In this document: positions 34,443 to 42,625 of the stretch, in pieces | Layout of the letters: every line of letters begins with the position of its first letter | How positions within the stretch are numbered: position 1 is the stretch's first letter | Assembly: GCF_003732665.1 (NCBI RefSeq) | Contig: NZ_MOBP01000015.1 | Span: 62,001-126,000, forward strand | Source: Pseudomonas frederiksbergensis | Lineage (GTDB): Bacteria > Pseudomonadota > Gammaproteobacteria > Pseudomonadales > Pseudomonadaceae | Reading direction: 5' to 3' | DNA length: 64,000 bases | Notes under the pieces: model-generated | What the model saw: the letters and a program-made list of their open reading frames with translations, nothing else | Databases searched by the model: none | What the model was told of the DNA's origin: nothing | Program-made: the position numbers and the translations under genes

Positions 34443-34844
34443 TTAGAGCAAGACGGTTCTAAAAGTCGGACTAATCATCAGCAGTAACGAGCAGACTAAG
34501 CCGATGATCCACACCAGGCTGCGCTGCCAGGCAAGATCGCCCCAATAACACAGCAGATAAATGATGCGCGTGATCACAAAGATGATCGCCAGGGAATCAA
34601 TCAGCCACCCCTGGGTTTGCGTGGTGTGCGCCATCAACACCCCCACCGCAAATAAGATGAACGCCTCAAAACAATTCTGATGAGCCGCCACGGCCCGGGC
34701 ACCAAACCCGGTTAGTTGAGCCTGTTGCTGGCGGGGCAAGTGATTGTTGTACCCGCCCTGCTCTTTCATGGCTTTGGCCACGGGCATACGGGCCACGTAG
34801 ATCAGCAATGCACTGATAAACACACACCAGAACGGAATACTCAT
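34443..34844 (-). CDS. MAPEG family membrane protein
   Basis: A 133-residue four-helix integral membrane protein of the MAPEG family (membrane-associated proteins in eicosanoid and glutathione metabolism). The NNHLPRQQQAQLTGFGARAVAAHQNCFEAF block around residues 30-60 is typical, given here in shortened form as GFGARAVAAHQNCFEAF. Its ATG shares the A with the TGA of the DUF599 gene, so the two are coupled. Bacterial MAPEGs may use glutathione, but the role is not known. Confidence 0.87.
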   Translation of the reverse strand: MSIPFWCVFISALLIYVARMPVAKAMKEQGGYNNHLPRQQQAQLTGFGARAVAAHQNCFEAFILFAVGVLMAHTTQTQGWLIDSLAIIFVITRIIYLLCYWGDLAWQRSLVWIIGLVCSLLLMISPTFRTVLL

Positions 34845-35581
34845 CAAGCGGCCTCTTTGTTGGCTTCAGGCAATGGCGCCTCTGTAGGGGTATAGACCAT
34901 CACGTCGAGAACATCGGAATGAAATTCCCGGCGATACAAAACCAGTACGACGCCAGCGCTCATCAACATGAACAACCAAGGGCTGACGAACCACGCCAGC
35001 ATGGTCATACCGAAGTAGTAAGAACGCAGGCCGAAGTTGAACTGGTTGGCCGCCATCGAAATCACCCGCGCAGCCCGTGCCGCAAAAGCCTTGCGCTCCT
35101 GCTCCGACACATGGCGCTCGCCGATCATCGGCGCCGAGCCCACCAGGATCGCCGCAAAGTTGTACTGGCGCATGCACCAACTGAAGGTGAAGAACGCGTA
35201 GACGAACACCAGCGCCAGGCACAGCAACTTGATCTCCGACATGCCCTGGGACGCCTGTTGCACCATGGGAATATCCGCCAGCAACGACACTGCCCGTTCG
35301 GACGCGCCGAGCACGGTGAGAATGCCCGCCAGGATAATCAGCGTGCTGGAAGCGAAGAACGAGGCATTGCGCTCCAGGTTGCCGATCACACTGGCGTCGG
35401 CGATGCGGTTGTCCCGCAGCAGCATGCGGCGCATCCAGTCTTCGCGGTACAGGTGCAACACGCTGGCCAGGCACGCGGTATCACGGGCCTTCCACGACGC
35501 ATAACGGGTGTAACCGCCCCAGCAGATGACAAACCAGAGCGCGGCGAGGAAGTGGATCAGGTTGGCGTGGATGAACGACAT
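34844..35581 (-). CDS. DUF599 family membrane protein
   Basis: A 245-residue inner-membrane protein with about four hydrophobic segments (residues 5-25, 75-95, 115-140, 200-225). The family DUF599 is widespread in proteobacteria with no assigned function; blocks MRQYNFAAILVGSAPMI and NQFNFGLRSYYFGMTMLAWF are characteristic. It is the first gene of a two-gene unit with the MAPEG gene. A REP pair lies just upstream. Confidence 0.88.
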   Translation of the reverse strand: MSFIHANLIHFLAALWFVICWGGYTRYASWKARDTACLASVLHLYREDWMRRMLLRDNRIADASVIGNLERNASFFASSTLIILAGILTVLGASERAVSLLADIPMVQQASQGMSEIKLLCLALVFVYAFFTFSWCMRQYNFAAILVGSAPMIGERHVSEQERKAFAARAARVISMAANQFNFGLRSYYFGMTMLAWFVSPWLFMLMSAGVVLVLYRREFHSDVLDVMVYTPTEAPLPEANKEAA

Positions 35582-35608
35582 GCAGGTCCTTGTGATGTAG
35601 GTGAAAAC

Positions 35609-35699
35609 TGTGGGAGCGGGCTTGCTCGCGAAGGCGGCTTATCATTCAACATTTATGTCGTCTGACACACCGCCTTCGCGAGCAAGCCCGCTCCCACAT
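35609..35699. repeat. REP pair (inverted)
   Basis: Inverted GTGGGAGCGGGCTTGCTCGCGAAGG copies around a loop with a GTCTGACACACC stretch. It lies between the DUF599 start and the brnQ terminator. Confidence 0.92.
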
Positions 35700-35759
35700 G
35701 GAATTCTCGCAGTCTTCGACGTTGGTTCCCGGGAAAAGACACTCCCTCATCCCCATAAA

Positions 35760-35791
35760 AAATGCCCCGTATCGATGGATACGGGGCATTT
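35760..35791 (-). terminator. Rho-independent terminator of brnQ
   Basis: AAATGCCCCGTATC pairs with GATACGGGGCATTT around a GAT loop, 41 bases after the brnQ stop. Confidence 0.93.
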
Positions 35792-35832
35792 GTGTTTCAA
35801 CCCATTGCCCGCTTGTGGCGAGCGCGCAGGGT

Positions 35833-37146
35833 TTATGCCAAAGCTTCGTCGCGCTTGCCGAGCATGCGGTCGCACACGGCGGCCACGACCAGGGTCATGA
35901 CCGACGGCACCAGCCATGCCAGGCCTTGCTCGCTCAGCGGCAAGTGGGACAGTTGTGTCGGCATCCAGTCCGCCAGGCCAGCGCCTTTCAACGCGTCGAT
36001 CAGGCCGAAGATGAACGACACCAGCATCACCGGGCCGACGATGCGGCGCTGGTCACGCCAGAAGTCCTTGCAGAAGCTCAGGGCGACCAAGGCGATGCAC
36101 GGCGGATAGATCGCAGTCAGCACCGGGATCGAGAAGGCAATCAGCTTGGTGAGGCCCAGGTTGGACACAAACAGCGAGAACACCGCCAGAATGATGACCA
36201 GGGTCTTGTAGGAAAGCGGCAACACCCGGCTGAAATATTCGGCACAGGCACAGGTCAGGCCCACCGCTGTTACCAGGCAGGCCAACGAGATCAACACCGC
36301 CAGGAAACCGCTGCCCAAGGAGCCGAAGGTATGCTGCACGTAGGCATGCAGGACCGCCGCGCCGTTTGCAGCACCGGCGGCCACTTCATGGCTGCCCGAA
36401 CCGAGGCGGAACAGGCTGACGTAAACCAGCGCCAGGCCCACACCGGCAATCATCCCGGCAATGATCGCGTAACGGGTGATCAACGCGGGCGACTCGACGC
36501 CACGGGAGCGGATCGCGTTGACGATAACGATGCCGAACACCAGCGCGCCGAGGGTATCCATGGTCAGGTAACCATTGATGAAGCCCTGGGAGAACGGTGC
36601 TGCCACGTATTCGGGCGTGGCCACGCCGATATCACCGGCCGGCAACGCGAATGCAGCAATGCCGAGCACGGCCAGGGCGATGATCTTCAGCGGTGCGAGG
36701 AAACGTCCCACGGTATCCAGCAAACGCCCCGGGTAGAGCGAGATGAAGAACACCAGCAGGAAGTACACCGAGCTATAGAGGAACAGCGCCAACGGGCTCT
36801 CGCCGGTCAGTGGTGCCAAACCCACCTCGAAAGATACGGTGGCCGTACGCGGCGTCGCGAACAAGGGGCCGACCGCGAGGTAGCACGCAGCGGCCAGGAT
36901 GCCACCGGCGACTTTACCGATCGGGCTGCTCAACGCATCCATTGCACCACCGACCTTGGCCAGGGCGACCACGGTGATCACCGGCAAACCGACCGCCGTG
37001 ATCAAGAAGCCCAGCGCCGCCATCCAGACATGAGGCCCGGACTGCAAGCCGACGATCGGCGGAAAGATGATGTTGCCAGCCCCTACAAACAGGGCAAACG
37101 TCATAAAACCAAGTGCCAGGATGTCCTGGCCTTTCAACACTTTCAT
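35833..37146 (-). CDS. brnQ: Branched-chain amino acid carrier, BrnQ/BraB type
   Basis: A 437-residue LIVCS-family cation-coupled permease with about 12 hydrophobic segments, for leucine, isoleucine and valine. The start ILALGFMTFALFVGAGNIIFPP is the family N terminus (shown in part as FMTFALFVGAGNIIFPP). In P. aeruginosa the gene next to sucD is called braB. It is a single-gene transcript with its own terminator. An inverted repeat, ATTTCCCT/AGGGAAAT at 37187-37210, lies 40 bases upstream of the start and could be a regulator site or leader hairpin. Confidence 0.93.
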   Translation of the reverse strand: MKVLKGQDILALGFMTFALFVGAGNIIFPPIVGLQSGPHVWMAALGFLITAVGLPVITVVALAKVGGAMDALSSPIGKVAGGILAAACYLAVGPLFATPRTATVSFEVGLAPLTGESPLALFLYSSVYFLLVFFISLYPGRLLDTVGRFLAPLKIIALAVLGIAAFALPAGDIGVATPEYVAAPFSQGFINGYLTMDTLGALVFGIVIVNAIRSRGVESPALITRYAIIAGMIAGVGLALVYVSLFRLGSGSHEVAAGAANGAAVLHAYVQHTFGSLGSGFLAVLISLACLVTAVGLTCACAEYFSRVLPLSYKTLVIILAVFSLFVSNLGLTKLIAFSIPVLTAIYPPCIALVALSFCKDFWRDQRRIVGPVMLVSFIFGLIDALKGAGLADWMPTQLSHLPLSEQGLAWLVPSVMTLVVAAVCDRMLGKRDEALA

Positions 37147-37186
37147 GAAGGAAATACCACACTACTGAATCGGAATTTAGAGAGGG

Positions 37187-37210
37187 ATTTCCCTGAGGGG
37201 TGAGGGAAAT
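37187..37210. promoter_or_regulatory. Inverted repeat upstream of brnQ
   Basis: Perfect eight-base arms ATTTCCCT and AGGGAAAT with an eight-base GAGGGGTG spacer, 41 bases before the brnQ ATG. It may be an operator or an mRNA leader hairpin. Confidence 0.4.
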
Positions 37211-37335
37211 GCTGTCGATCCGTATAAGACCGACCCGTTAGCGCGAAGCTTCCTTGTGGGACGCGGACGCAAAAATGGCGGCTAGCCTAACGAATTTGCC
37301 CGGCAAACGCACTGTTAGAGGGCGAACTATCCGAT

Positions 37336-37361
37336 ACGCGACATTTCCGTGTCGCGTTTTT
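37336..37361 (+). terminator. Orphan plus-strand terminator between brnQ and sucD
   Basis: ACGCGACA pairs with TGTCGCGT around TTTCCG, followed by T5. Both flanking genes are on the minus strand, so no annotated plus-strand transcript needs it. It may end a small RNA starting in 37150-37300. Confidence 0.6.
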
Positions 37362-37391
37362 GCATGTAATTGGTTGGCGCCTATAAGTCCA

Positions 37392-37490
37392 TCTTCGCGA
37401 GCAAGCCCGCTCCCACATGGAATCTGCAGTGTTCACAAATAATATGTTCGCAGAAGATCCCATGTGGGAGCGGGCTTGCTCGCGAAGAGG
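37392..37490. repeat. REP pair (inverted)
   Basis: Inverted CTTCGCGAGCAAGCCCGCTCCCACATGG copies (here cut to the core) around a loop of about 40 bases. It fills the gap between the orphan terminator and the sucD terminator; the rest of 37147-37576 shows no coding frame. Confidence 0.92.
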
Positions 37491-37522
37491 CCCGCAAAGA
37501 CACTACAACTTCCAGAAACAAC

Positions 37523-37546
37523 AAAGGCCACCCGAAGGTGGCCTTT
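37523..37546 (-). terminator. Rho-independent terminator of the sdh-suc block
   Basis: AAAGGCCACC pairs with GGTGGCCTTT around CGAA, about 30 bases after the sucD stop. Confidence 0.92.
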
Positions 37547-37576
37547 GTCTGGTGAAGCGTCAGTTAAGCGCGAGGC

Positions 37577-38458
37577 TTATTTGATCGCCCAACCGGTCAG
37601 CTCGGACAAAGCCTTGCCGATGTCTGCCAGCGAACGCACGGTTTTAACGCCTGCGTCTTCCAGGGCAGCAAACTTCTCGTCTGCAGTGCCTTTGCCGCCA
37701 GAGATGATTGCGCCAGCATGGCCCATGCGCTTGCCTGCAGGGGCAGTCACACCAGCGATGTAGGAAACAACCGGCTTGGTCACGTGTGCCTTGATGTAGG
37801 CAGCCGCTTCTTCTTCAGCCGAACCGCCGATCTCACCGATCATTACGATCGCTTCGGTCTTCGGGTCTTCCTGGAACAGCTTCAGGATGTCGATGAAGTT
37901 CGAACCCGGGATCGGGTCACCACCGATGCCGACGCAAGTCGACTGACCGAAACCGGCGTCAGTAGTCTGCTTCACAGCTTCGTAGGTCAGGGTGCCGGAA
38001 CGGGAAACGATACCGACCTTGCCTGGCAAGTGAATGTGACCTGGCATGATGCCGATCTTGCATTCGCCTGGAGTGATCACGCCTGGGCAGTTAGGACCGA
38101 TCAGGACTACGCCCAGTTCGTCGCACTTGACCTTGGCATCCAGCATATCCAGGGTAGGAATGCCTTCAGTGATGCAAACGATCAGCTTGATGCCGCCGAA
38201 GGCTGCTTCCAGGATGGAGTCTTTGCAGAAAGGAGCTGGAACGTAGATCACGCTGGCGGTGGCGCCAGTGGCAGCTACAGCGTCTTTCACGGTGTTGAAC
38301 ACTGGCAGACCCAGGTGTTCGGTGCCGCCTTTGCCAGGAGTTACGCCGCCAACCATCTTGGTGCCGTATTCGATGGCTTGCTGGGTGTGGAAACTACCTT
38401 GCGAACCGGTAATACCCTGGCAGATAACTTTGGTGTCTTTATTGATCAGGACGCTCAT
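37577..38458 (-). CDS. sucD: Succinyl-CoA synthetase alpha subunit
   Basis: SucD carries the CoA-binding Rossmann domain and the phospho-histidine of the enzyme that turns succinyl-CoA into succinate with NTP formation. The 293 residues start MSVLINKDTKVICQGITGSQ. The active His247 lies in KRMGHAGAIISGGKGTADEK, and GPNCPGVITPGECKIGIMPG is the conserved CoA region. The ATG overlaps the sucC stop by one base. It is the last gene of the block, before the terminator. Confidence 0.98.
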   Translation of the reverse strand: MSVLINKDTKVICQGITGSQGSFHTQQAIEYGTKMVGGVTPGKGGTEHLGLPVFNTVKDAVAATGATASVIYVPAPFCKDSILEAAFGGIKLIVCITEGIPTLDMLDAKVKCDELGVVLIGPNCPGVITPGECKIGIMPGHIHLPGKVGIVSRSGTLTYEAVKQTTDAGFGQSTCVGIGGDPIPGSNFIDILKLFQEDPKTEAIVMIGEIGGSAEEEAAAYIKAHVTKPVVSYIAGVTAPAGKRMGHAGAIISGGKGTADEKFAALEDAGVKTVRSLADIGKALSELTGWAIK

Positions 38459-39624
38459 TACTTGCCCTCCGCAGCTTTGACAACTTGTTGAGCAGCGTCG
38501 GTCAGGCTGGTAGCAGCGATGATGTTCAAACCGCTTTCTGCCAGTACTTTAGCGCCCAGCTCAGCGTTGTTGCCTTCAAGGCGAACAACAACCGGGATTT
38601 TCACGCCGACTTCTTTCACTGCACCGATGATGCCTTCGGCAATCATGTCGCAACGAACGATGCCGCCGAAGATGTTGACCAGTACTGCAGCGACGTTAGT
38701 GTCGGACAGGATGATCTTGAACGCTTCGGTAACGCGTTCTTTGGTAGCACCGCCGCCCACGTCGAGGAAGTTGGCTGGTTTGCCGCCATGCAGGTTGACG
38801 ATGTCCATGGTGCCCATGGCCAGGCCAGCACCGTTGACCATGCAACCGATGTTGCCTTCCAGTGCTACGTAGTTCAGTTCGAACTTGGCAGCGTGCGCTT
38901 CGCGCGGATCGTCTTGCGACGGATCGTGGAAAGTCTTCAGCTTAGGCTGACGGTACATGGCGTTGGCGTCGATGTTGATCTTGGCATCGAGGCAATGCAG
39001 ATCGCCGTCAGCCTTGATCACCAGCGGGTTCACTTCCAGCAGAGCCAGGTCGTGATCCTTGAACAGCTTGGCCAGACCTACGAAGATCTTGGCGAACTGA
39101 GCAACTTGCTTGCCTTCCAGGCCCAGCTGGAATGCCAGCTCGCGACCCTGGAATGGCTGAGCGCCAACCAGTGGATCGATAGTGGCTTTCAGGATTTTTT
39201 CTGGAGTGTCGTGAGCGATTTTCTCGATGTCCACGCCACCTTCGGTGGAAGCCATGAACACGATGCGACGGCTCGAACGGTCAACGACAGCGCCCAGGTA
39301 CAGCTCTTTAGCGATATCAGTGCACGATTCAACCAGGATCTTGGTGACTGGCTGGCCATTGGCATCAGTCTGGTAAGTCACCAGACGCTTGCCCAACCAC
39401 TGTTGAGCGAATGCCTTGGCGTCTTCTTTGCTGCGAACCAGCTTGACGCCGCCCGCTTTACCGCGACCACCTGCGTGAACCTGGGCTTTGACAACCCATT
39501 CGGTCCCGCCGATTTTGTCGCACGCTTCTGCTGCTGCTTCCGGGGTGTCTACGGCGAAACCCTGGGATACTGGCAGGCCGTACTCAGCGAACAGCTGCTT
39601 ACCCTGATACTCGTGAAGATTCAT
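38458..39624 (-). CDS. sucC: Succinyl-CoA synthetase beta subunit
   Basis: SucC binds ADP or GDP through its ATP-grasp domain and confers nucleotide specificity. The 388 residues start MNLHEYQGKQLFAEYGLPVS, and VKAQVHAGGRGKAGGVKLV is the nucleotide loop. LEVNPLVIKADGDLHCLDAK and MVNGAGLAMGTMDIV are conserved in the C-terminal half. Length is exact for the family. It is tightly coupled to sucD; 200 bases separate it from lpd upstream. Confidence 0.98.
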   Translation of the reverse strand: MNLHEYQGKQLFAEYGLPVSQGFAVDTPEAAAEACDKIGGTEWVVKAQVHAGGRGKAGGVKLVRSKEDAKAFAQQWLGKRLVTYQTDANGQPVTKILVESCTDIAKELYLGAVVDRSSRRIVFMASTEGGVDIEKIAHDTPEKILKATIDPLVGAQPFQGRELAFQLGLEGKQVAQFAKIFVGLAKLFKDHDLALLEVNPLVIKADGDLHCLDAKINIDANAMYRQPKLKTFHDPSQDDPREAHAAKFELNYVALEGNIGCMVNGAGLAMGTMDIVNLHGGKPANFLDVGGGATKERVTEAFKIILSDTNVAAVLVNIFGGIVRCDMIAEGIIGAVKEVGVKIPVVVRLEGNNAELGAKVLAESGLNIIAATSLTDAAQQVVKAAEGK

Positions 39625-39824
39625 GCTTATTACCGTCTTCGTTAGGTACTGCGCATTCGGTGCTGCACTCGTTCAAGTGCCGCACCACCTGTGACTGCTG
39701 CTTGCGTAGGTGTTCCGGATAACCGGTGAGACTACGCAAGGCTGCGTCCGGCGGACATTCCGCGGTGAGTCTTGCACGCAAGGCTCACGACGGGCCTTCC
39801 GCCGTGGTTTCTTATTGTCTTGTC

Positions 39825-41261
39825 TTAACGCTTCTTGCGGTTGGCGATGTGAATGGCGCCGCCATTCACTGCCAGAGCAGCTTCGTGCAAGGCTTCGGAC
39901 AGGGTCGGATGGGAGAAAACCATCATGCCCAGGTCTTCGGCACTGGTGCCGAATTCCATACCGATCGCGCCTTGTTGAACCAGTTCTGCAGCGCTCGGGC
40001 CAATCACGTGGACGCCCAGTACGCGGTCAGTCTTGGCATCAGCAATGACTTTCACGAAACCGCCGGTATCGTTGGCTGCCATGGCACGGCCACTGGCTGC
40101 GAACGGGAAAGTGCCGACGTTAACTTCAACGCCTTCAGCTTTCAAGGTTTGCTCGGTTTTACCGACCCACGCGATTTCCGGGTGAGTATAAATAACAGAC
40201 GGGATCAGGTCATAGTTGATCTGGGCTTTGTGGCCCTTGATGCGTTCTACAACCATGATGCCTTCTTCGGACGCCTTGTGCGCCAGCATCATGCCGCGAA
40301 CCACGTCACCGATTGCGAAAACGCCCGGAACGCTGGTAGCGCACTGGTCGTCAACGAAAACGAAACCACGTTCGTCGATGTTCACACCGCTGTCAGCCGC
40401 CAGCAGCTCGGTGGTCACTGGACGGCGACCAACGGCAACGATCAGCTTGTCGAAGGTGATGTTCTGTTCGCCATTGGCATCGGTGTAGTTCACAACGACT
40501 TCGTCGCCATTCACTTTGGAACCGGTGACGCGAGCGCCCAGCTTGATATCCAGACCTTGTTTGGTCAGGGTTTTGTAGGCTTCTTTGGAAACCGCTTCGT
40601 CAGCCGCTGGCAGGAACTTCTCCAGGGCTTCCAGAACGGTGACTTCAGCGCCCAGGCGGGACCATACCGAACCCAGTTCCAGACCGATCACGCCAGCGCC
40701 AATCACGCCCAGACGCTTAGGTACGGCCGCGAATTCCAGTGCGCCAGTCGAATCGACGATCACGTTCTGGTCAACCGGAGCCGGTGGAATGTCGATCGGA
40801 CGCGAGCCGGATGCCAGGATCACGTTCTCGGCTTCGATGATTTCAACGGTGCCGTCTGGCTTGGTCAGCTCGACTTTCTTGCCGGCCAGCAGTTTGCCGT
40901 GGCCTTGCAGGGAAGTGACGCCGTTGGCCTTGAACAGGGTGGCAACGCCAGAGGTCAGGCCTTTGACGATGTTGGCTTTACGGCCAACCATTGCCGCCAC
41001 GTCCATGGTCACGCCAGCGTGATTGATACCGTGGATCGCGAAGCCTTCTTTGGCTTCCTTGTATTTCCAGGAGCTGTCCAGCAGCGCCTTGGAAGGAATG
41101 CAGCCGACGTTCAGGCAAGTACCGCCCAGAGCCAGTTTGCCTTCCTTGTCGGTGTATTTCTCGATGCAGGCAGTGCTGAGACCCAGTTGCGCTGCCTTGA
41201 TGGCAGCCACGTAGCCGCCAGGGCCCGCACCGATCACTACTACGTCAAATTTCTGCGACAT
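39825..41261 (-). CDS. lpdG: Dihydrolipoyl dehydrogenase, E3 of 2-oxoglutarate dehydrogenase
   Basis: A 478-residue FAD enzyme that reoxidises the lipoyl groups of SucB. FAD is bound by VVVIGAGPGGYVAAIKAAQ; the redox disulfide is Cys49 and Cys54 in GGTCLNVGCIPSKALL; the NAD loop is GVIGAGVIGLELGSVW; and the catalytic His-Glu pair lies in SHPTLSEALHEAAL. Being between sucB and sucC, it corresponds to LPD-glc/LpdG, which in pseudomonads serves the oxoglutarate complex and often also pyruvate dehydrogenase and glycine cleavage. Confidence 0.97.
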   Translation of the reverse strand: MSQKFDVVVIGAGPGGYVAAIKAAQLGLSTACIEKYTDKEGKLALGGTCLNVGCIPSKALLDSSWKYKEAKEGFAIHGINHAGVTMDVAAMVGRKANIVKGLTSGVATLFKANGVTSLQGHGKLLAGKKVELTKPDGTVEIIEAENVILASGSRPIDIPPAPVDQNVIVDSTGALEFAAVPKRLGVIGAGVIGLELGSVWSRLGAEVTVLEALEKFLPAADEAVSKEAYKTLTKQGLDIKLGARVTGSKVNGDEVVVNYTDANGEQNITFDKLIVAVGRRPVTTELLAADSGVNIDERGFVFVDDQCATSVPGVFAIGDVVRGMMLAHKASEEGIMVVERIKGHKAQINYDLIPSVIYTHPEIAWVGKTEQTLKAEGVEVNVGTFPFAASGRAMAANDTGGFVKVIADAKTDRVLGVHVIGPSAAELVQQGAIGMEFGTSAEDLGMMVFSHPTLSEALHEAALAVNGGAIHIANRKKR

Positions 41262-41274
41262 TCAAAAAATCCTC

Positions 41275-41350
41275 TTTTGGCAACAAGCTTGAAGCCGCAA
41301 GCCTCAAGCCAGGCTGCAATTGCTTGCAACCTGAAACCTGAAACCTGCAG
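41275..41350. repeat. Short degenerate repeats between lpdG and sucB
   Basis: Units like AGCTTGAAGC, AGCCTCAAGC and CCTGAAACCTGAAACCTG are repeated in direct and inverted order. Such simple repeats are common in Pseudomonas gaps and may form weak hairpins. Confidence 0.55.
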
Positions 41351-41359
41351 CCGCTTCTA

Positions 41360-42583
41360 TCAGATATCCAGCAGCAAACGAGCCGGGTCTTCCAGCAGGT
41401 TCTTGATGGTAACCAGGAAGGTCACAGCTTCTTTGCCATCGATCAGACGGTGATCGTAGGACAGAGCCAGGTACATCATCGGACGGATAACGACCTGACC
41501 GTTGATCGCCATAGGACGCTGCAGAATGTTGTGCATGCCCAGGATGGCCGCTTGCGGCGGGTTGACGATCGGAGTCGACATCATCGAACCGAAAGTACCA
41601 CCGTTGGTGATGGTGAACGTACCACCGGTCATCTCGTCCATCGACAGCTTGCCGTCACGAGCCTTCTTGCCGAAAGCAGCGATGCCGCCTTCGATTTCAG
41701 CCAGGCTCATCAGTTCGGCGTTACGCAGGACCGGTACAACCAGGCCACGGTCGCTGGAAACGGCAACACCAACGTCGGCATAACCGTGGTAAACGATGTC
41801 AGCACCGTCGATCGACGCGTTGACAGCCGGGAAGCGTTTCAGCGCTTCGGTGGCAGCCTTGACGAAGAACGACATGAAGCCCAGGCGTACGCCATTGTGG
41901 GACTTCTCGAACAGATCCTTGTACTTCGAACGCAGGGCCATGACTTCGGTCATGTCGACTTCGTTGAACGTGGTCAGCATCGCCATGTTCGACTGGGCTT
42001 CTACCAGACGCTTGGCAACGGTGGCCCGCACGCGGGTCATCGGTACGCGCTTCTCGATGCGATCGCCAGCGGCGAACACAGGAGCGGCGGCAGCCGGGGC
42101 AGCAGCCTTGGCAGGCGCGGCAGCCGGAGCGGCTTTCTTGGCAGCAACAGCAGCTACAACGTCTTCCTTGGTCACACGACCGCCTTTGCCTGTACCGGCA
42201 ACGGAAGCGATGTTGATGCCGTTTTCTTCAGCCAGCTTGCGAGCAGCCGGTGCAGCAACAGGATCGTCTTCGCCTTCGGCAGCCGGAGCAGCAGCTTGTG
42301 CAGCGGCCGGAGCAGCGGCAGCAGCCGGAGCGGCAGCAGCAGCGCCGCCCTCTTCGATCGAGCCCAGGACTTCGTCGGACAGAACGGTGTCGCCTTCGTT
42401 CTTGACGATAGCGCCCAGCACGCCATCAGCGGTGGCCAACACTTCCAGTACCACTTTGTCGGTTTCGATATCGACGATCAGGTCATCACGCTTGACGGCG
42501 TCGCCTGGTTTTTTGTGCCAGGTGGCAACGGTGCCATCGGCAACCGATTCCGGGAAAGTGGGGGCTTTGATTTCGATAGCCAT
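41360..42583 (-). CDS. sucB: Dihydrolipoyllysine succinyltransferase, E2 of 2-oxoglutarate dehydrogenase
   Basis: A 407-residue E2 with one N-terminal lipoyl domain (Lys43 in VDIETDKVVLEV), an Ala/Pro-rich linker, a peripheral-subunit-binding domain (PAARKLAEENGINIASVAGT), a second Ala/Pro linker, and the catalytic domain with His in SYDHRLIDGKEAV. It passes the succinyl group from SucA to CoA. The linkers (residues 80-115 and 150-175) are nearly pure Ala, Pro, Glu and Lys. Confidence 0.98.
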   Translation of the reverse strand: MAIEIKAPTFPESVADGTVATWHKKPGDAVKRDDLIVDIETDKVVLEVLATADGVLGAIVKNEGDTVLSDEVLGSIEEGGAAAAAPAAAAAPAAAQAAAPAAEGEDDPVAAPAARKLAEENGINIASVAGTGKGGRVTKEDVVAAVAAKKAAPAAAPAKAAAPAAAAPVFAAGDRIEKRVPMTRVRATVAKRLVEAQSNMAMLTTFNEVDMTEVMALRSKYKDLFEKSHNGVRLGFMSFFVKAATEALKRFPAVNASIDGADIVYHGYADVGVAVSSDRGLVVPVLRNAELMSLAEIEGGIAAFGKKARDGKLSMDEMTGGTFTITNGGTFGSMMSTPIVNPPQAAILGMHNILQRPMAINGQVVIRPMMYLALSYDHRLIDGKEAVTFLVTIKNLLEDPARLLLDI

Positions 42584-42625
42584 TATCTGTGGGTCCTTAA
42601 ATTCGGTTTCAGGTGCGCGAAGGCG

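Noticed and set aside
39726..41453. Antisense frame of 575 codons over lpdG
   Set aside because: Sense frame is a complete lipoamide dehydrogenase; the antisense product ends in translated simple repeats.
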